A program made the position numbers and the translations under genes. A stretch of 64,000 bases of DNA from an uncultured Ardenticatenia bacterium (lineage in GTDB: Bacteria > Chloroflexota > Anaerolineae > 4572-78 > NAK82), in the NCBI GenBank assembly GCA_937127125.1, contig CAKZLO010000062.1:1-64000 (forward strand), read 5' to 3'. The notes under the pieces are model-generated. The model had not been told where the DNA came from. It saw only the letters and a program-made list of their open reading frames with translations, and made no database searches. This document shows, one piece after another, positions 37,963 through 48,063 of this stretch. Every line of letters begins with the position of its first letter. Position 1 is the stretch's first letter.

Positions 37963-38691
37963 TTATGCACCGCGCTTGGCGGCTGCCAGTCTACGTTCCG
38001 TTGCTCGACTGCCGCTTTCAGGAACAACAGGCGGGATGACGCCCAGCACGGTTACCTGAACAGCGCGTTCGAGATCTTCGTCGGTGCGGATGACATCTTG
38101 TTCCAACCATTCTAGGAAGAACACCACCAGCAGACCGATCAAAAATCCAACCAGTCCACCAGCCAGCGTGTTGATCCTGGTGTTAGGGGAATACTGCTGA
38201 TAGCCCAGATTCCACACCGAGTCTAATATGCTCACCTCGATCCGGTCGCGTTTGTCCTGTCGTTGATTCCACGCGTCACGATCTTCTACGAATACCTCGG
38301 CCATAGTTTGGGCAATAGTCATTGCGACCTGAGGGTCGGGATCGCGCGCTTCAATTTGTAGGGTGAAGGTATCGGCTGCTGGGCTGACAAACAGTTTGCT
38401 CAACAGAGTGGTTGTATCCATATCCAGCTGGGCACGGTCAATCACTTCTTGGGCCATCTTGTGTGTACGAATGTTCTCGGCATAGTTGCGTAGCAGATCT
38501 TTGGTGGTGTTGCTAAGCCCCCAATCTGCGCGCGCCGGATTGACGCTCAACTTGACACTGGCACTGTAGATAGGTATCTGCATTCTGCTGACGGCGAAAG
38601 CGGTAACAGCTGCCACGACCGCGACCAGAACGGCAATCCATCCTCGTTTTGATAGAATGCGCAAGTAATCCGTAATCTCCATCCTGTTCAC
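37963..38691 (-). CDS. Wzz/chain-length-determinant family protein
   Basis: MEITDYLRILSKRGWIAVLVAVVAAVTAFAVSRMQIPIYSASVKLSVNPA; C-terminal TM FLIGLLVVFFLEWLEQDVIRTDEDLERA. Confidence 0.85.
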   Translation of the reverse strand: MNRMEITDYLRILSKRGWIAVLVAVVAAVTAFAVSRMQIPIYSASVKLSVNPARADWGLSNTTKDLLRNYAENIRTHKMAQEVIDRAQLDMDTTTLLSKLFVSPAADTFTLQIEARDPDPQVAMTIAQTMAEVFVEDRDAWNQRQDKRDRIEVSILDSVWNLGYQQYSPNTRINTLAGGLVGFLIGLLVVFFLEWLEQDVIRTDEDLERAVQVTVLGVIPPVVPESGSRATERRLAAAKRGA

Positions 38692-38712
38692 CCCTCCCGA
38701 TTCAGAACAGCA

Positions 38713-39399
38713 TTACCGCCACCTACCGGGCACTTCGGCCAGCACAGTGATCCCCATCGCTTCCAGTTCCGACTTGTTTCTCACACTGTCGTCCAGATAG
38801 TCCAACAGAAAGCACAGTGCCACGCCCGCCAACACAGCTAGAAGCAAGCGCACCGGCAGGTCAAGGCGCTGGGTAAGGCTGGGAGGCAATGGGGCGACGC
38901 GCGGTCCATCAAAGAGGCGGACAATGGGCTGCAAGGAGCCAAGGCGACCAAAGTAGGCAGGGGCTTCTTGTTGCAACACCTCGACGGTTGTCCGGACGAT
39001 CGCGCCTGCCTGATCAGGATCGCCCCATGTTACTTGGATCTCAACCACACGATGAATCTGTTGGGAAGAGGTGGAGCTCTGGAGGATGCCTGGCGGCACC
39101 TGGATGCCCTGCGCAGCCAGCCGATCACTAACCATACGAGCCACAGAATCCCCTGTCACAAAAGCACTGAAGTCGTCCACCAGATATTCGGTTGCTTGGG
39201 GTGCGGTGAGTCGAGGGTCAAACCCCATACCTTCGACTTGCTGCAAAGGTGGCACATCCACCAACAACCGAGCTGAGGCCACAAATTGGGGCATCACAGG
39301 CTGGCGCAGCGCCAGGCTGAGAAGCAACACAATTGCCAGTAATCCCAGTGGCAGCCAAAAACGTCTGCGGATAATGGACACGTATTGTCGAAGTTCCAT
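38713..39399 (-). CDS. Second Wzz-like polysaccharide chain-length protein
   Basis: MELRQYVSIIRRRFWLPLGLLAIVLLLSL...VLAGVALCFLLDYLDDSVRNKSELEAMGITVLAEVPG. Confidence 0.82.
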   Translation of the reverse strand: MELRQYVSIIRRRFWLPLGLLAIVLLLSLALRQPVMPQFVASARLLVDVPPLQQVEGMGFDPRLTAPQATEYLVDDFSAFVTGDSVARMVSDRLAAQGIQVPPGILQSSTSSQQIHRVVEIQVTWGDPDQAGAIVRTTVEVLQQEAPAYFGRLGSLQPIVRLFDGPRVAPLPPSLTQRLDLPVRLLLAVLAGVALCFLLDYLDDSVRNKSELEAMGITVLAEVPGRWR

Positions 39400-39444
39400 A
39401 GATCCTATATGGGAAGTGTAGATAATTTCCTGCTTCCCGTCAAA

Positions 39445-40572
39445 CTATGCGCGGAACTGTTCCCAACAGGTCGTAACAAACTCGGTAAACTCTTGTTTGA
39501 AGCGCTCCACGCTGAAGCGCTGCGCGTGATGGTGAATGCGCATCCGATCAAATCGCATCTCTTCCAGACGGTGCACTGCTTCGATCAGGGACTCGACCGT
39601 TTGCTCTGGAAACAGCACGCCCGTCTCACCGTCAATCACAGTGTCGAGGGCGCCGCCGCCAGCGTAGGCGATCACAGGCCGCCCTGCTGCCTGCGCCTCC
39701 ACAGGGGCAATACCAAAGTCCTCGCAACCCGGAAAAACAAAGGCCTTGCAATGTGCCAGCAAATGTGCGACTTCGCTGCTGGGCAGGCGACCAGTAAACT
39801 GCACCGTAGGACCAGCAAGGCGCTGTAACGCAGCGCGGTCACGACCATCTCCGACCACAATAAGTGGACGCCGCATCTGAGTGAAGGCACATACTGCCAA
39901 ATCAATGCGTTTGTAAGGGATGAGACGCGAGACCACCAAGTAATAATCACCGGGCGGAGCATCGGAAGGGTGATAACGTTCAGTGTGCACAGGTGGGTAG
40001 ATCACAGTTGACTCGCGCGAATAATATTGGGCAATCCTGTGCTGGACCTCTCGAGAAATAGCCACAAAGTAGTCCACCTGGTCTGCGGCACGTCGATCCC
40101 AATTGCGCAGCCATCGGATCAACAGTCGCAACGCGACACGCGCAGCAGTGCCGATCTCCTCGCGCTTCACATAAGCTTCATAGTCCCACACGTAACGGGT
40201 AGGCGTCAGGCAGTAGTCAATGTGGAGCTGATCACGCGTAGTCCGCACTCCGTGGCAAAACCCACTCTTGTTGGAAATCACCAGATCATACCCGCGCACG
40301 TCCATGCTGTGCACAGCGAACGGATAGAACGGGAGGTACATCTGGTGATGACGGTAGATCCCGGGTGCCCGATCCAACCACGTGGAGCGAATATCCCACG
40401 ATTGGTAGTGTTTGGGCATTCCCGCGCGCCAGTAAATTGTAGTGAAGATGGGAGCTCTCGGGAACAGCTCGACGAGTGTTTCCAAGACTGACTCTGCGCC
40501 CCCCAGCTGATTGAGCCAGTCATGGACGATGGCAACCTTTGCTTGCGAGAGCTCACGGGTTATACGGGCCAC
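39445..40572 (-). CDS. Glycosyltransferase family 4
   Basis: KVAIVHDWLNQLGGAESVLETLVELFPRAPIFTTIY; VFPGCEDFGIAPVEAQAAGRPVIAYAGGGALDTVIDGETGVLF. Confidence 0.92.
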   Translation of the reverse strand: MARITRELSQAKVAIVHDWLNQLGGAESVLETLVELFPRAPIFTTIYWRAGMPKHYQSWDIRSTWLDRAPGIYRHHQMYLPFYPFAVHSMDVRGYDLVISNKSGFCHGVRTTRDQLHIDYCLTPTRYVWDYEAYVKREEIGTAARVALRLLIRWLRNWDRRAADQVDYFVAISREVQHRIAQYYSRESTVIYPPVHTERYHPSDAPPGDYYLVVSRLIPYKRIDLAVCAFTQMRRPLIVVGDGRDRAALQRLAGPTVQFTGRLPSSEVAHLLAHCKAFVFPGCEDFGIAPVEAQAAGRPVIAYAGGGALDTVIDGETGVLFPEQTVESLIEAVHRLEEMRFDRMRIHHHAQRFSVERFKQEFTEFVTTCWEQFRA

Positions 40573-41509
40573 CGACAGCAGTCGGTCCTAGCACGGTAAA
40601 CTCACCGCTGGCTAGCAGCTTAGAGCTGACGTATAGTTCGAGACGATAGGTGCCAGCACCCACCGGTTTGACAAATATGTAGGAACGATCTTGAGAGCCC
40701 CACTCCCACGTTCCCTCCTCACGGGCGAATTCCAGCCCATTGTAGTACCAAACCTGCGTCCAAGGCACTCCTTCGCGCATACCGCTAAATGGAAAGACAG
40801 CGTAAATGCGCTTCATTGTACTGGAAAAGACCTGAGTCGGATTCACGGGCATCCGGCGGCCATCAATCTCAACGGCAAACGTGATGGGTCCCATGGTAGC
40901 ATTAGGCGGCGGTGGCACAGGTGAACGTTCAGGGATTGGTGAGGGTGTGGCACTAGGCGTTGGAACAGGACTGGCCCGCGAAGTCGGTGTAGGAGTGGGC
41001 CTCTGGAGCATCACAGTCGGCGATGGCGTTAGAGTCGGGGTGGGCGAGATTGTGGCAGTGGGATCCGGCTGCGTAGGTGTGGCAGCAGGTGTAATTACAG
41101 TACTAGGGGCGGCCAGAGTAAATGTCGGGATGATAGTACCTGTCGTCTGCTCGTTTTCCGCTTGACGGGAGGAGGGTACTGTCTGTATTACATCCGTCTG
41201 CGCAGCGGGCAGTTTGGCTGTGAGCATCTCCGCCAACCGGGTCGCCTCTTCTGAGAGATTGATTCGCAGGTCTAGCAGGATAGGCTGGGCATATCCAAAG
41301 AAGCCTGATGCGGCACCAATGGCAATCAGCGCCGCGATTGCCGCTCCGAAGCGAGCACGCCGCGCGCGTGCCCAACCTTCCTCGCGCACAATCGGGAAAA
41401 TGCTGGAGCGCGCTTCACTGATAGAGCGTGACGCCACACCAAGAAGGAGAAACATTAACAGGAGAAACCCGATCGCAGCTACCACAAGCAGTAGGGATAC
41501 TGGGGACAT
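40553..41509 (-). CDS. Membrane-anchored hypothetical protein with Pro/Thr linker and C-terminal beta domain
   Basis: Two TM segments, TPTPTSRASPVPTPSATPSP linker, C-terminal domain VFSSTMKRIYAVFPFSGMREGVPWTQVWYYNG. Confidence 0.75.
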   Translation of the reverse strand: MSPVSLLLVVAAIGFLLLMFLLLGVASRSISEARSSIFPIVREEGWARARRARFGAAIAALIAIGAASGFFGYAQPILLDLRINLSEEATRLAEMLTAKLPAAQTDVIQTVPSSRQAENEQTTGTIIPTFTLAAPSTVITPAATPTQPDPTATISPTPTLTPSPTVMLQRPTPTPTSRASPVPTPSATPSPIPERSPVPPPPNATMGPITFAVEIDGRRMPVNPTQVFSSTMKRIYAVFPFSGMREGVPWTQVWYYNGLEFAREEGTWEWGSQDRSYIFVKPVGAGTYRLELYVSSKLLASGEFTVLGPTAVGGPYNP

Positions 41510-41671
41510 TCCCGATCACCCTTCGGTCGTTATCGCCTCGTCGCCTTTAACAGCACGCTCTGCAAGTGCTCCAGGTTCTGGGCGGGAGAACAAGCAACGC
41601 ATTATCATAGGCAAAGAACCATCCAATTAACAGTATAAACATTGTTGTATGTCCTGTCAAACGCGGTTCAC

Positions 41672-41699
41672 TTGACATTCCTTCAGAGGGTGATATAAT
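41672..41699 (+). promoter_or_regulatory. Consensus sigma70 promoter TTGACA-16-TATAAT
   Basis: Exact -35 (41672-41677) and -10 (41694-41699) hexamers, about 325 nt upstream of the liv SBP start. Confidence 0.75.
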
Positions 41700-42024
41700 T
41701 TTCCTTTAATTAGTGTAATAATGAAGCACGACAGTGCCTTCCTGTCGTATGTGCGTTTCTTTTAGAATTGTCCACCTCTGGTTCTTATTGGGTATCAACT
41801 TACTTTAGAGATTTTTGATGATGGCGCAAATGCATTGCATTGGGGATAACCTCCACCGGATCTACACAATTGTTCCGGTTCTCAGCAGAACGATCCGGTC
41901 TAACCGGCGCGTCAATTTATGTAGGTGAAAGGGGGGATGGCTATCGATTAAGAATGTGCCTGTTGCGCTGTCTCACTGATAGAGGTTATTCTGTACTGAG
42001 TACACTCGCAAGGAGGAGGTCACC

Positions 42025-43470
42025 ATGAAGAAGTGGTTCGTTGTCGTGTTGATCGTAACATTGGCTTTGATGCTTCTGCCATGGGGGGTGTTGGCTGCAC
42101 CGCCGGGGCAGGAGGGTAAGATCTACACTCTCGGGCCGCGGGAGACGTTGTCCTTGATCGCTGCACGCGAGTATGGCAATGTCTTGGCATACCCGGCCAT
42201 CGTCTACTACAACAATCTTGCTGCGCAGACCAATCCACAGCTTACCAAGATTACGGATCCCAACGCTGTCAAGCCGGGCGACGTGATTCTGCTCCCGACC
42301 GCAGATCAGGTGAAAGCATATCTAGCCGGTGAACGCGTCGGCCCTGCCAAGGGTGATGCACCACCTGATGATCTTTGGGGTGTGGTCACCATCGGTCCAG
42401 GCGAACCAGTCCGAATTGGTTTTGCTGCGGCGCTGAGCGGTGCCGGTGTGGATGTGCTGGGCCTGGATGAGAAGCGTGGTGCGGAACTGGCCGTGGCCGA
42501 CCGTCCCACTTTGGCTGGGCATCCGGTGGAGCTGGTTGTAGAAGATGACTTGTGCTCTGGCGAAGGTGGCACCGCAGTGGCCAACAAGTTCGTAGCTGAC
42601 CCGACTATCGTCGCTGTCGTGGGCAACATGTGCTCCAGCTCCTCCATTCCCGCGTCGGACATCTATGAGAAGGCGGGTTATACGATGGTTTCGCCCAGCT
42701 CGACCGCTGTGGCGTTTACGGCACGTGGTTTGCGCTCGGCCAACCGGGTGTGCTGGAGCGACGCTATCCAGGGGCCTGCAGCTGCCAAATTCGTTTATGA
42801 GAAGCTGGGGATCCGAAAGGTTGCTACCATCCATGATGGCAGTCCCTACGGCGAGGGCTTAGTGAATGCCTTCGCGGAAGGATTTAAGGCACTAGGCGGT
42901 GAGGTGGTGGCTCAGGAGGCAGTCTCCGTGGGCGACACCGATATGCGTCCCGTGTTGACCAAGATCAGTGTGACTGGTCCCGAGCTGATCTACTTCGGTG
43001 GCTTTGTGGCGGAAGGTGCCTTCCTGGCTAGCCAGCGCGTTGATGTCGGTATAGAGAAGGTTATCTTCATGGGCGCCGATGGCATCAAGGCAGATGACTT
43101 CATAAAGGCAGCCGGTGCTGCAGCCGAAGGTGCGTACGCGAGTGCAGCGGACTTGGCTACTGCCGGACCGGGTGTCAATGCCTTCTTGGCAAAGTACGAA
43201 GCTACCTATGGTGAGAAGCCACCAGCGCCGTTCCACCTACACGCATACGACGCGGTCAATGTGATCATGGATGCTATCTATGCATCGGCAGTGCAAGGAC
43301 CGGACGGCACACTTTGGATCGGTCGTGAGGCGCTCAACCGTGCTATCCGTGCCACCTCAGGTTATCAGGGGCTGTCGGGAGTGATCACCTGCCAGCCCAA
43401 CGGCGACTGTGGCACCGGAACAGTGGCTATGTCTAAGGTGGTGAATGGCCAGTGGGTGCCTGCGGAGTAG
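42025..43470 (+). CDS. Branched-chain amino acid ABC transporter SBP (LivK-type) with N-terminal LysM-like module
   Basis: Signal peptide, KIYTLGPRETLSLIAAREYGNVLAYPAIVYYNN...VKPGDVILLP, then IGFAAALSGAGVDVLGLDEKRGAELAV...(type I periplasmic binding fold). Confidence 0.92.
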   Translation: MKKWFVVVLIVTLALMLLPWGVLAAPPGQEGKIYTLGPRETLSLIAAREYGNVLAYPAIVYYNNLAAQTNPQLTKITDPNAVKPGDVILLPTADQVKAYLAGERVGPAKGDAPPDDLWGVVTIGPGEPVRIGFAAALSGAGVDVLGLDEKRGAELAVADRPTLAGHPVELVVEDDLCSGEGGTAVANKFVADPTIVAVVGNMCSSSSIPASDIYEKAGYTMVSPSSTAVAFTARGLRSANRVCWSDAIQGPAAAKFVYEKLGIRKVATIHDGSPYGEGLVNAFAEGFKALGGEVVAQEAVSVGDTDMRPVLTKISVTGPELIYFGGFVAEGAFLASQRVDVGIEKVIFMGADGIKADDFIKAAGAAAEGAYASAADLATAGPGVNAFLAKYEATYGEKPPAPFHLHAYDAVNVIMDAIYASAVQGPDGTLWIGREALNRAIRATSGYQGLSGVITCQPNGDCGTGTVAMSKVVNGQWVPAE

Positions 43471-43494
43471 AGCAATGAGGCTACCCTCTTGGGG

Positions 43495-43602
43495 AATATA
43501 GCGGCAGAGTCAAAACTAGCGGCTCTCGCGCTATATTTGGTATCTAGGTGAGGAAAGCTTTTGTTTGGAAGATAGGGGCGACTCTTCGTGGTTGCCCCTA
43601 TC
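43495..43602 (+). other. Two intercistronic hairpins in the livK-livH spacer
   Basis: AATATAGCG(43495-43503)/CGCTATATT(43529-43537); GATAGGGGCGAC(43571-43582)/GTTGCCCCTATC(43591-43602, one wobble). Confidence 0.7.
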
Positions 43603-43660
43603 AAGACGTAGAAGATCTTATCATAGAGCTCGGTTTCTGAGGGTCTGGAGTGCATCTAGT

Positions 43661-44743
43661 ATGGCGGTAGTATCTCGCGAAGCACAAGTAAGTCGTGCGC
43701 CGATAGTTAGAGTCTCGGTCAACCGCATCTTGCTTTGGGTAGTTGGGCTGGGTGTGGCCGCGTTGGTGGTGTGGCGTATTGCCGGCACCGCAGCGCGAGG
43801 ATTATACGGGCCCGACATATGGATTATGCAGACCCTGAACGGGTTGGTGCAGGGCTCTATGTATGCCTTGGTAGCTCTGGGATATACAATGGTCTATGGT
43901 ATCCTGCTGATGATCAATTTCGCCCATGGGGAGATTTTTATGATCGGGGCTATGGCAGGATACTTTGTCTTGAACGGCTTCCATCAGTCTGGCTTACTAG
44001 CCAGTGATCCTGTACTCGCCTTGCTTCTCACTTTTGTGGTGGGTATGGGGGTGCCCCCTATTGTGGGTGTCTTGTTGGAGCGTATCGCCTACCGTCCATT
44101 GCGCCGAGCACCACGTCTGGTGCCTTTGATCTGTGCTATTGGTGCCTCTTTCTTCTTGCAACAGGCAGTGCGGCTCCTGTTTGGAATTCGCACCAAGGTC
44201 TATCCAACTGTCGCTGTGCTTTCTGGGTCGTGGACGGTCAACGTGGGGGGACGTGACCTGCGTATTCAACATATGAGCGCCCTTATTATCGTGATCACTA
44301 TTATCCTGATGGTTGCACTATACCTGCTGGTGCGCAAGACGAAGATCGGTAAGGCGATGCGCGCCGTGGCTGAGGACAAAGAAGCGGCCGCCCTGATGGG
44401 TATAGATGTGGACTGGGTTATTATGATTACCTTCGCTATTGGATCAGCGCTGGCCGGTGCCGCAGGTGTGATGTGGGGATTGTGGTATAAGCAGGTGATT
44501 CATACGGTGGGCTTCATTCCAGGTATTAAAGCTTTCACATCAGCTGTGTTGGGTGGTATCGGCAACATCCCAGGAGCTATGATGGGAGGGCTCTTCCTCG
44601 GCTTTGTAGAGGCGATTGCTCCTACAGCACTGGATATCAGCACCCAGCTTAAAGATGTCATCTCGTTTGGTTTGCTGGTTATCGTGTTGATCTTCCGACC
44701 CTCCGGCATCTTGGGTGAGGTGTTGTCCGGCAAGAAAGCGTAA
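43661..44743 (+). CDS. livH: Branched-chain amino acid ABC permease LivH
   Basis: LNGLVQGSMYALVALGYTMVYGILLMINFAHGEIFMIGAMAGY; GGIGNIPGAMMGGLFLGFVEA. Confidence 0.92.
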   Translation: MAVVSREAQVSRAPIVRVSVNRILLWVVGLGVAALVVWRIAGTAARGLYGPDIWIMQTLNGLVQGSMYALVALGYTMVYGILLMINFAHGEIFMIGAMAGYFVLNGFHQSGLLASDPVLALLLTFVVGMGVPPIVGVLLERIAYRPLRRAPRLVPLICAIGASFFLQQAVRLLFGIRTKVYPTVAVLSGSWTVNVGGRDLRIQHMSALIIVITIILMVALYLLVRKTKIGKAMRAVAEDKEAAALMGIDVDWVIMITFAIGSALAGAAGVMWGLWYKQVIHTVGFIPGIKAFTSAVLGGIGNIPGAMMGGLFLGFVEAIAPTALDISTQLKDVISFGLLVIVLIFRPSGILGEVLSGKKA

Positions 44744-44748
44744 GAGGT

Positions 44749-46422
44749 GTGTTTGTGAAATTGTTGTCCGTTGTTCGTGCTGGGATACGCAATGGTCTAA
44801 TTGTGGGCGCTGTTGCCGTTTTTATCGTCCTGATTGGCATGGTACAGACCTTTGCCAAACGCTATCTGGTTAGTGATCTCACGCTCTCGACTGTGATCTT
44901 GGTAGCTTTTGGGCTGGCAGCTGGTGCCCTGGCTGCACAACAGGTATCCAGAAACACTACCCAGCTGGGAAGCAAAGTGCTGGCAGCAGCAGTATCAGGG
45001 TTGATCACTGGTGTCATGTTGGCTCTTCTGCTGCTCGTGGTAAGCCAGGTGCCATTGCGGGATGTGCTGGTCAATGCCACGCCTGAGATGGTAGCAGCAC
45101 TGTCCTTTGGTCTGCCGTTGTCTGGAGCTGCCTTGCTGCTGATCGGCCTGTCGGTAGTGATGGCAGTCCTAGCAGTGCTTTACGGACTGTTGCCGTCGCG
45201 GGTGCGGCGTGCCCTCCTAGAGGGTATTATGGCGGTGACCTTGATCGGGATATTCTGGGAGGCGATTGTCGGCCTGGATGTCTCTCGCCTCGTGATGAAA
45301 TTCCTGGGTGTAAAAGCTGGCAAGGTGCTGCCACTGCCAGCCGGGCTTGGCTTGCTGATCTTGGTCAGCCTGGTGACATATGTGTGGAGAGCACATCCCC
45401 AATCGAACGTGACGGTCCGACGGACAGGTGAAGGTCTGAGGCGTTACGTCTCGCTCGTATTGATCGCCGGAGCACTTATAGCACTCCCCTTTGCTGTGGG
45501 GTTGTTCTGGTCTCAGACGCTGACTACCATAGGGTTGTTTACGTTAATGGGTCTGGGCCTGAACATTGTGGTTGGCATGGCTGGGCTGCTGGACTTAGGC
45601 TATGTCGCTTTCTATGCCATCGGTGCTTACGCGATGGCGCTTTTCAGCTCGCCAGCCTCCTCACTTCATATAGGACTGCCTTTCTGGGTTGCGTTGCCAA
45701 TTGCGTTGTTATTCGCAGCAATTTCGGGAATCCTGCTTGGCATCCCTGTATTACGCCTGCGGGGAGACTATCTAGCCATCGTCACGTTGGGTTTTGGTGA
45801 GATCATTCGCATCTTGGCGCTTTCAGATGTGCTAAAGCCTTACATCGGTGGACCGCAAGGGATTATGGAGACCCCGTCGCCCTTCTTCTTCGGGATCCAA
45901 ATGAACGATCCGCGCTATCTTTACTACCTTATCCTTGCCGCATGCCTGGTGGTGGTCTTTCTGTCGTTGCGCCTCAACGACTCGCGCATAGGGCGGGCAT
46001 GGATCGCAGTACGTGAGGACGAGGATGTAGCACAAGCTATGGGGATCAACTTGGTAGCGGCCAAACTGATGGCTTTTGCGATCGGCGCCTCGTTCGCTGG
46101 GGTCGGGGGTGCCATTTTTGCGGCGCGTCAAGGTGCCATCTTCCCTATGGACTTCACCCTTTTTGTTTCAATTAACGTGTTGTGTCTCATCATTATTGGG
46201 GGAATTGGAAGTATTCCTGGCGTGATCACGGGTGCCTTCTTCCTGATTGGCCTGCCCGAAGTGTTGCGGGAAGTAGATGAATATCGCATCCTGGCCTATG
46301 GCGCCGGGCTGGTGATTATGATGCTCGTACGACCGGAGGGGTTGATCCCCTCGGCCCGTCGTCGTCTTGAGCTTCACGAAGCTGAGGACCAAGGAGAATT
46401 AGCTGCTTATACAGTCAGTTGA
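44749..46422 (+). CDS. livM: Branched-chain amino acid ABC permease LivM with extended N-terminal TM region
   Basis: LNIVVGMAGLLDLGYVAFYAIGAYAMALF...GDYLAIVTLGFGEIIRI...GGIGSIPGVITGAFFLIGLPEVLRE. Confidence 0.92.
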   Translation: MFVKLLSVVRAGIRNGLIVGAVAVFIVLIGMVQTFAKRYLVSDLTLSTVILVAFGLAAGALAAQQVSRNTTQLGSKVLAAAVSGLITGVMLALLLLVVSQVPLRDVLVNATPEMVAALSFGLPLSGAALLLIGLSVVMAVLAVLYGLLPSRVRRALLEGIMAVTLIGIFWEAIVGLDVSRLVMKFLGVKAGKVLPLPAGLGLLILVSLVTYVWRAHPQSNVTVRRTGEGLRRYVSLVLIAGALIALPFAVGLFWSQTLTTIGLFTLMGLGLNIVVGMAGLLDLGYVAFYAIGAYAMALFSSPASSLHIGLPFWVALPIALLFAAISGILLGIPVLRLRGDYLAIVTLGFGEIIRILALSDVLKPYIGGPQGIMETPSPFFFGIQMNDPRYLYYLILAACLVVVFLSLRLNDSRIGRAWIAVREDEDVAQAMGINLVAAKLMAFAIGASFAGVGGAIFAARQGAIFPMDFTLFVSINVLCLIIIGGIGSIPGVITGAFFLIGLPEVLREVDEYRILAYGAGLVIMMLVRPEGLIPSARRRLELHEAEDQGELAAYTVS

Positions 46423-46441
46423 TAATGGCGCAGGGGGTGCT

Positions 46442-47224
46442 ATGGCACTTCTGGAGGCAAAAGGGGTTACCAAACGTTTCGGTGGTCTGGTAGCGGTCAA
46501 CAAGGTCGACTTTGTGCTGGAAAAGGGGGCGATCGCCAGCATCATCGGGCCCAATGGCGCTGGAAAGACCACTCTTTTCAATTGTATCACTGGCTTCTAC
46601 AAGCCAGAAGAAGGGCAAATTGTGTTCGATGGCAACGATCTGGTGGGACTGCGTCCCGACCACATCACAGCGCGAGGCATTGCACGCACATATCAGAACA
46701 TTCGTCTTTTCAAGGAGATGACCGCGCTGGAAAACATTTTGGTGGGTATGCACACTCGTCTGAGAGCAGGGCTGTTTGGCGCCATTGTGCGCGACCCTGC
46801 CACGGTGCGCGAGGAAAGTCGGGCCGTCGAACGTGGCAAGGAATTGCTTCGGTTTGTCGGATTGCGAGGCAAGGGGGATGTCTTGGCTAAGAACCTGCCA
46901 TATGGTGACCAGCGTCGGCTGGAGGTCGCGCGGGCATTGGCAAGTGACCCGCAGCTGTTGCTCCTGGACGAGCCGACAGCGGGTATGAACCCTGCCGAGA
47001 CGGAACAGATGATGGCGTTTATCAGGAAATTGCGTGACGAACTCGGACTGACTGTGCTGTTGATCGAGCACGATATGCGTGTTGTAATGGGTATCTCGGA
47101 TCGTGTTACCGTGTTGGATTACGGCGAGAAGATCGCGGAGGGTACCCCAGCGGAAATCCAGCGTCATCCCGCCGTGATCGAGGCATACTTGGGCCGTGGG
47201 GGAGATGGCTATGGCCCTGCTTGA
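46442..47224 (+). CDS. livG: Branched-chain amino acid ABC ATPase LivG
   Basis: GPNGAGKTTLFNCITGFYKPEEGQIVFDG; LPYGDQRRLEVARALASDPQLLLLDEPTAGMNPAE. Confidence 0.94.
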   Translation: MALLEAKGVTKRFGGLVAVNKVDFVLEKGAIASIIGPNGAGKTTLFNCITGFYKPEEGQIVFDGNDLVGLRPDHITARGIARTYQNIRLFKEMTALENILVGMHTRLRAGLFGAIVRDPATVREESRAVERGKELLRFVGLRGKGDVLAKNLPYGDQRRLEVARALASDPQLLLLDEPTAGMNPAETEQMMAFIRKLRDELGLTVLLIEHDMRVVMGISDRVTVLDYGEKIAEGTPAEIQRHPAVIEAYLGRGGDGYGPA

Positions 47225-47933
47225 AGTTGAGAATATCCATACCTACTATGGCAGCATCCATGCACTGAAAGGTATTTCCATCACAGTCGACAAGGGCGAA
47301 ATCGTCACCTTAGTAGGTGCGAACGGGGCTGGCAAGAGCACAACGCTGAACACGATTTGTGGTGTTCTCAAACCACGTCATGGTGAGATCAGGTTGAATG
47401 GGGAGCTGCTGAATGCGCTTAAGCCGCACGAGATCGTGGCAAAAGGGATCTCCCAGGCGCCGGAAGGACGACGGATCTTCTCGCGGTTGACCGTGATGGA
47501 AAATCTGGAAATGGGCGCTTACGCGCGTTCGGATCGCAGGGAGATTGCTAAAGACCTGGAACGTGTCTTTGCGATATTCCCTCGCCTGAAAGAACGAGCA
47601 CGTCAGGTGGGTGGCACCTTGTCAGGTGGTGAGCAACAGATGCTTGCCATTGCTCGTGCGTTGATGGCACGTCCACGTGTGTTGCTCTTGGATGAACCTT
47701 CTATGGGGTTGGCACCAATCTTAGTACAAGAGATTTTCTCCGTTATTCGTGAGATCAACCAGCAGGGCACAACCATCCTGCTGGTTGAACAGAATGTCAA
47801 TATGGCACTCCAGATCGCACAACGTGGTTATGTGTTGGAGACAGGACGTGTAGCTTTGCAAGGTTCTGCAAAGGAACTGCGCGAGAATCCGCGCGTAAGA
47901 GCAGTCTATCTCGGTGAAACGCTCCATGCGTGA
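47205..47933 (+). CDS. livF: Branched-chain amino acid ABC ATPase LivF
   Basis: VENIHTYYGSIHALKGISITVDKGEIVTLVGANGAGKSTTLNTICG; LSGGEQQMLAIARALMARPRVLLLDEPSMGLAP. Confidence 0.94.
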   Translation: MAMALLEVENIHTYYGSIHALKGISITVDKGEIVTLVGANGAGKSTTLNTICGVLKPRHGEIRLNGELLNALKPHEIVAKGISQAPEGRRIFSRLTVMENLEMGAYARSDRREIAKDLERVFAIFPRLKERARQVGGTLSGGEQQMLAIARALMARPRVLLLDEPSMGLAPILVQEIFSVIREINQQGTTILLVEQNVNMALQIAQRGYVLETGRVALQGSAKELRENPRVRAVYLGETLHA

Positions 47934-48063
47934 GTGACGGCAGTGCGATGTTGGATCAGGGAAAGGAGGTGGTAGACTGCGCCTGAACAGGATGCGAGGG
48001 AGCGCAATGTGTGCGCGGGAAGCTCAATTCCCTGATATCCAAGTTGTTTCCAAGGAGGAGATC

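Noticed and set aside
46415-47167. 250 aa minus-strand ORF opposite livG
   Set aside because: Antisense to an unambiguous ABC ATPase; composition (His/Gln/Arg rich) typical of a shadow frame.
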